A DNA stretch of 7,589 nucleotides. Origin: Pseudomonadota bacterium (GTDB taxonomy: Bacteria > Pseudomonadota > Gammaproteobacteria > Steroidobacterales > Steroidobacteraceae). The stretch lies in NCBI GenBank assembly GCA_021815905.1, contig JAKAZP010000121.1, positions 1 through 7,589 of the forward strand. Direction: 5' to 3'. The position numbers were made by a program, and so were the translations under genes. Numbering within the stretch: the stretch's first letter is position 1; each line of letters opens with the position of its first letter. Below are positions 6,823 to 7,589 of this stretch, piece by piece. Below the pieces are notes generated by a model. It was not told the DNA's origin. It searched no databases and worked only from the letters and a program-made list of their open reading frames with translations.

Positions 6823-7269
6823 ATGTTGCGCGAAGAGGAGCTGAAGACGTTCGTCGACGGAACGACCAACTACTTCGAGGTGGCAGCCCAGCAGCCCGCC
6901 TCGATCGGCTCGCCGTACCTCACCGAGGGCTCGCCCGCGCTGCACGACTATACCGGCGTCATCACGGTCTCGGGCAAGCGCCAAGGGGTGGTCTACTTCA
7001 CGGCCCCGCGCGCGATGCTGACGGTGCTGCTCATGAAGATGCAGGAGAACGATTTCAGCCACGAGACGATGCGCGACCTCGTCGGGGAGGTCGCCAACAC
7101 GATCTCGGGCAACGCGCGACGCGACTTCGGCCGCGAGTTCGTGATCTCGGTGCCGAGCGTGCTCTCGGGAGACAAGCCGGACATTCCCAGCAAGCCCGGC
7201 GCGCGCTCGTTCGTGATTCCCATCAACTGGCGCAGTCACTCCGCGAAGCTGGTGGTCTCGCTCACCTGA
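6823..7269 (+). CDS. cheX: CheX-type CheY-P phosphatase (148 aa)
   Basis: The diagnostic helix is DLVGEVANTISGNARRDFG (residues 85-103). It holds the CheC/CheX/FliY active-site pattern E-x-x-N at Glu89 and Asn92, followed by the family's S-G-N-A. In Thermotoga CheX the equivalent Glu and Asn dephosphorylate CheY-P. The alternating strands before it (TGVITVSGKRQGVVYFT, 44-60) and the C-terminal strand (AKLVVSLT) fit the CheX fold, and about 150 aa is normal for the family. It is a cytosolic protein. Its place directly behind the CheY-like gene strongly suggests that it ends the signal from this kinase. The start is supported by GGGAG at 6808-6812, 10 nt upstream. It is the last gene of the operon, ending 26 nt before msrP. 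Confidence 0.93.
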   Translation: MLREEELKTFVDGTTNYFEVAAQQPASIGSPYLTEGSPALHDYTGVITVSGKRQGVVYFTAPRAMLTVLLMKMQENDFSHETMRDLVGEVANTISGNARRDFGREFVISVPSVLSGDKPDIPSKPGARSFVIPINWRSHSAKLVVSLT

Positions 7270-7275
7270 GGCGCG

Positions 7276-7295
7276 CCGCGCGGTATACTGCGCGG
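7276..7295 (+). promoter_or_regulatory. 20-bp palindrome with TATACT -10-like box abutting the msrP start
   Basis: CCGCGCGGTATACTGCGCGG is an inverted repeat with one mismatched pair, which is a G-U pair in RNA. In RNA it folds as an 8-bp stem with a UAUA loop ending one base before the AUG. Its centre contains TATACT (7284-7289), one base off the sigma-70 -10 consensus. I see no good -35 box at the right distance. Transcription from that box would start at or within a base or two of the ATG at 7296, which would make a leaderless mRNA. It may be a promoter overlapped by an operator, or a read-through hairpin that limits translation. It has no T-tract, so it is not a standard intrinsic terminator. 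Confidence 0.5.
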
Positions 7296-7589
7296 ATGGC
7301 CGGAAGCAAGCCGATCGCGCCGTCCGAGATCACACCTCCCGGGACCTACTTCGACCGGCGCCGCGTCCTCACCGGACTCCTCGCCGCCGGAGCGACCGCG
7401 CGGATCGGCGCGGCGCGCGCAGCGATCGTGCCGTCGCAGGCGGGCGCCCCGCTCGACTTCACCCTCGACCAGGCCGATTCGGTCGATGCCCTGGTGCACG
7501 CCCCGGACCAGGATGAGACGCCGAACACCTGGTATCAGATCACCCACTACAACAACTATTACGAATTCGGTCTCGGCAAGGCCGATCCC
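7296..7589 (+). CDS. msrP: Protein-methionine-sulfoxide reductase catalytic subunit MsrP (YedY), first 98 residues (3' end outside window)
   Basis: The ATG at 7296 opens 98 codons that run to the right edge. The N-terminus has a twin-arginine (Tat) signal: DRRRVL at residues 20-25, a hydrophobic Ala/Leu-rich stretch, and a probable cleavage site after Ala-Arg-Ala (40-42). The strongest identifier is THYNNYYEFGLGKADP (83-98), nearly the same as the YNNFYEFG...KADP segment of E. coli YedY, which lies near the molybdenum cofactor. MsrP is a periplasmic molybdopterin enzyme that repairs methionine sulfoxide in proteins and takes electrons from the haem membrane protein MsrQ. msrQ would be expected beyond the window, as would the Mo-ligating Cys of MsrP. 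No Shine-Dalgarno sequence precedes the ATG. The gene is not obviously part of the signalling operon in function. Confidence 0.95.
   Translation, partial: MAGSKPIAPSEITPPGTYFDRRRVLTGLLAAGATARIGAARAAIVPSQAGAPLDFTLDQADSVDALVHAPDQDETPNTWYQITHYNNYYEFGLGKADP

Noticed and set aside
7276..7295. Intrinsic terminator after cheX
   Set aside because: The hairpin is followed by the msrP coding sequence with no T-tract, so standard Rho-independent termination is unlikely.
1..7589. CRISPR arrays, tRNA or rRNA genes, insertion sequences
   Set aside because: Reading both strands showed no regularly spaced identical repeats, tRNA-like folds, transposase motifs or terminal inverted repeats.

Overview
The window is GC-rich DNA, densely coding, with strong codon-position bias. 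The gene set is a TonB-type envelope protein, a Tat-exported MsrP (YedY) and a PrkA kinase. This points to a Gram-negative proteobacterium, most likely gamma or beta. That placement is inference from gene families; no rRNA or other phylogenetic marker is present.

Layout. (1) Positions 1-1403, minus strand: the N-terminal 467 residues of a PrkA-type (YeaG-like) AAA+/serine protein kinase, cut by the left window edge. (2) 1404-2127: a 724-bp divergent intergenic region with no convincing gene. It holds the prkA leader, short hexamer repeats and an open but unsupported minus-strand frame. (3) 2128-7269, plus strand: four tightly packed genes (gaps of 15, 8 and 22 nt) that look like one operon. 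They encode a membrane protein with an N-terminal degenerate receiver-like domain and a C-terminal TonB domain, a two-TM PAS-Hpt-ATPase CheA-like histidine kinase, a CheY-like single-domain response regulator and a CheX-type CheY-P phosphatase. (4) 7296-7589, plus strand: the first 98 codons of msrP, with a Tat signal, cut by the right edge. A near-perfect 20-bp palindrome containing a TATACT -10-like box abuts its start codon.

Reading of the system. The kinase has a CheA-type catalytic core and a phosphorylatable Hpt histidine but no CheW-like receptor-coupling domain. It carries its own two-TM sensor module, so it probably senses directly and does not couple to chemoreceptor arrays. It should phosphorylate the CheY-like protein, and CheX should remove the phosphate. 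The unusual member is the first gene, whose predicted cytosolic receiver-like domain is joined through one TM to a repeat-rich periplasmic region and a TonB C-terminal domain. The operon may therefore connect His-Asp signalling in the cytoplasm to a TonB-type envelope function such as outer-membrane transport or a surface or motility machine. The domain calls rest on visible motifs. The functional link is a hypothesis. I know of no described system with exactly this composition, but I could not search for one.
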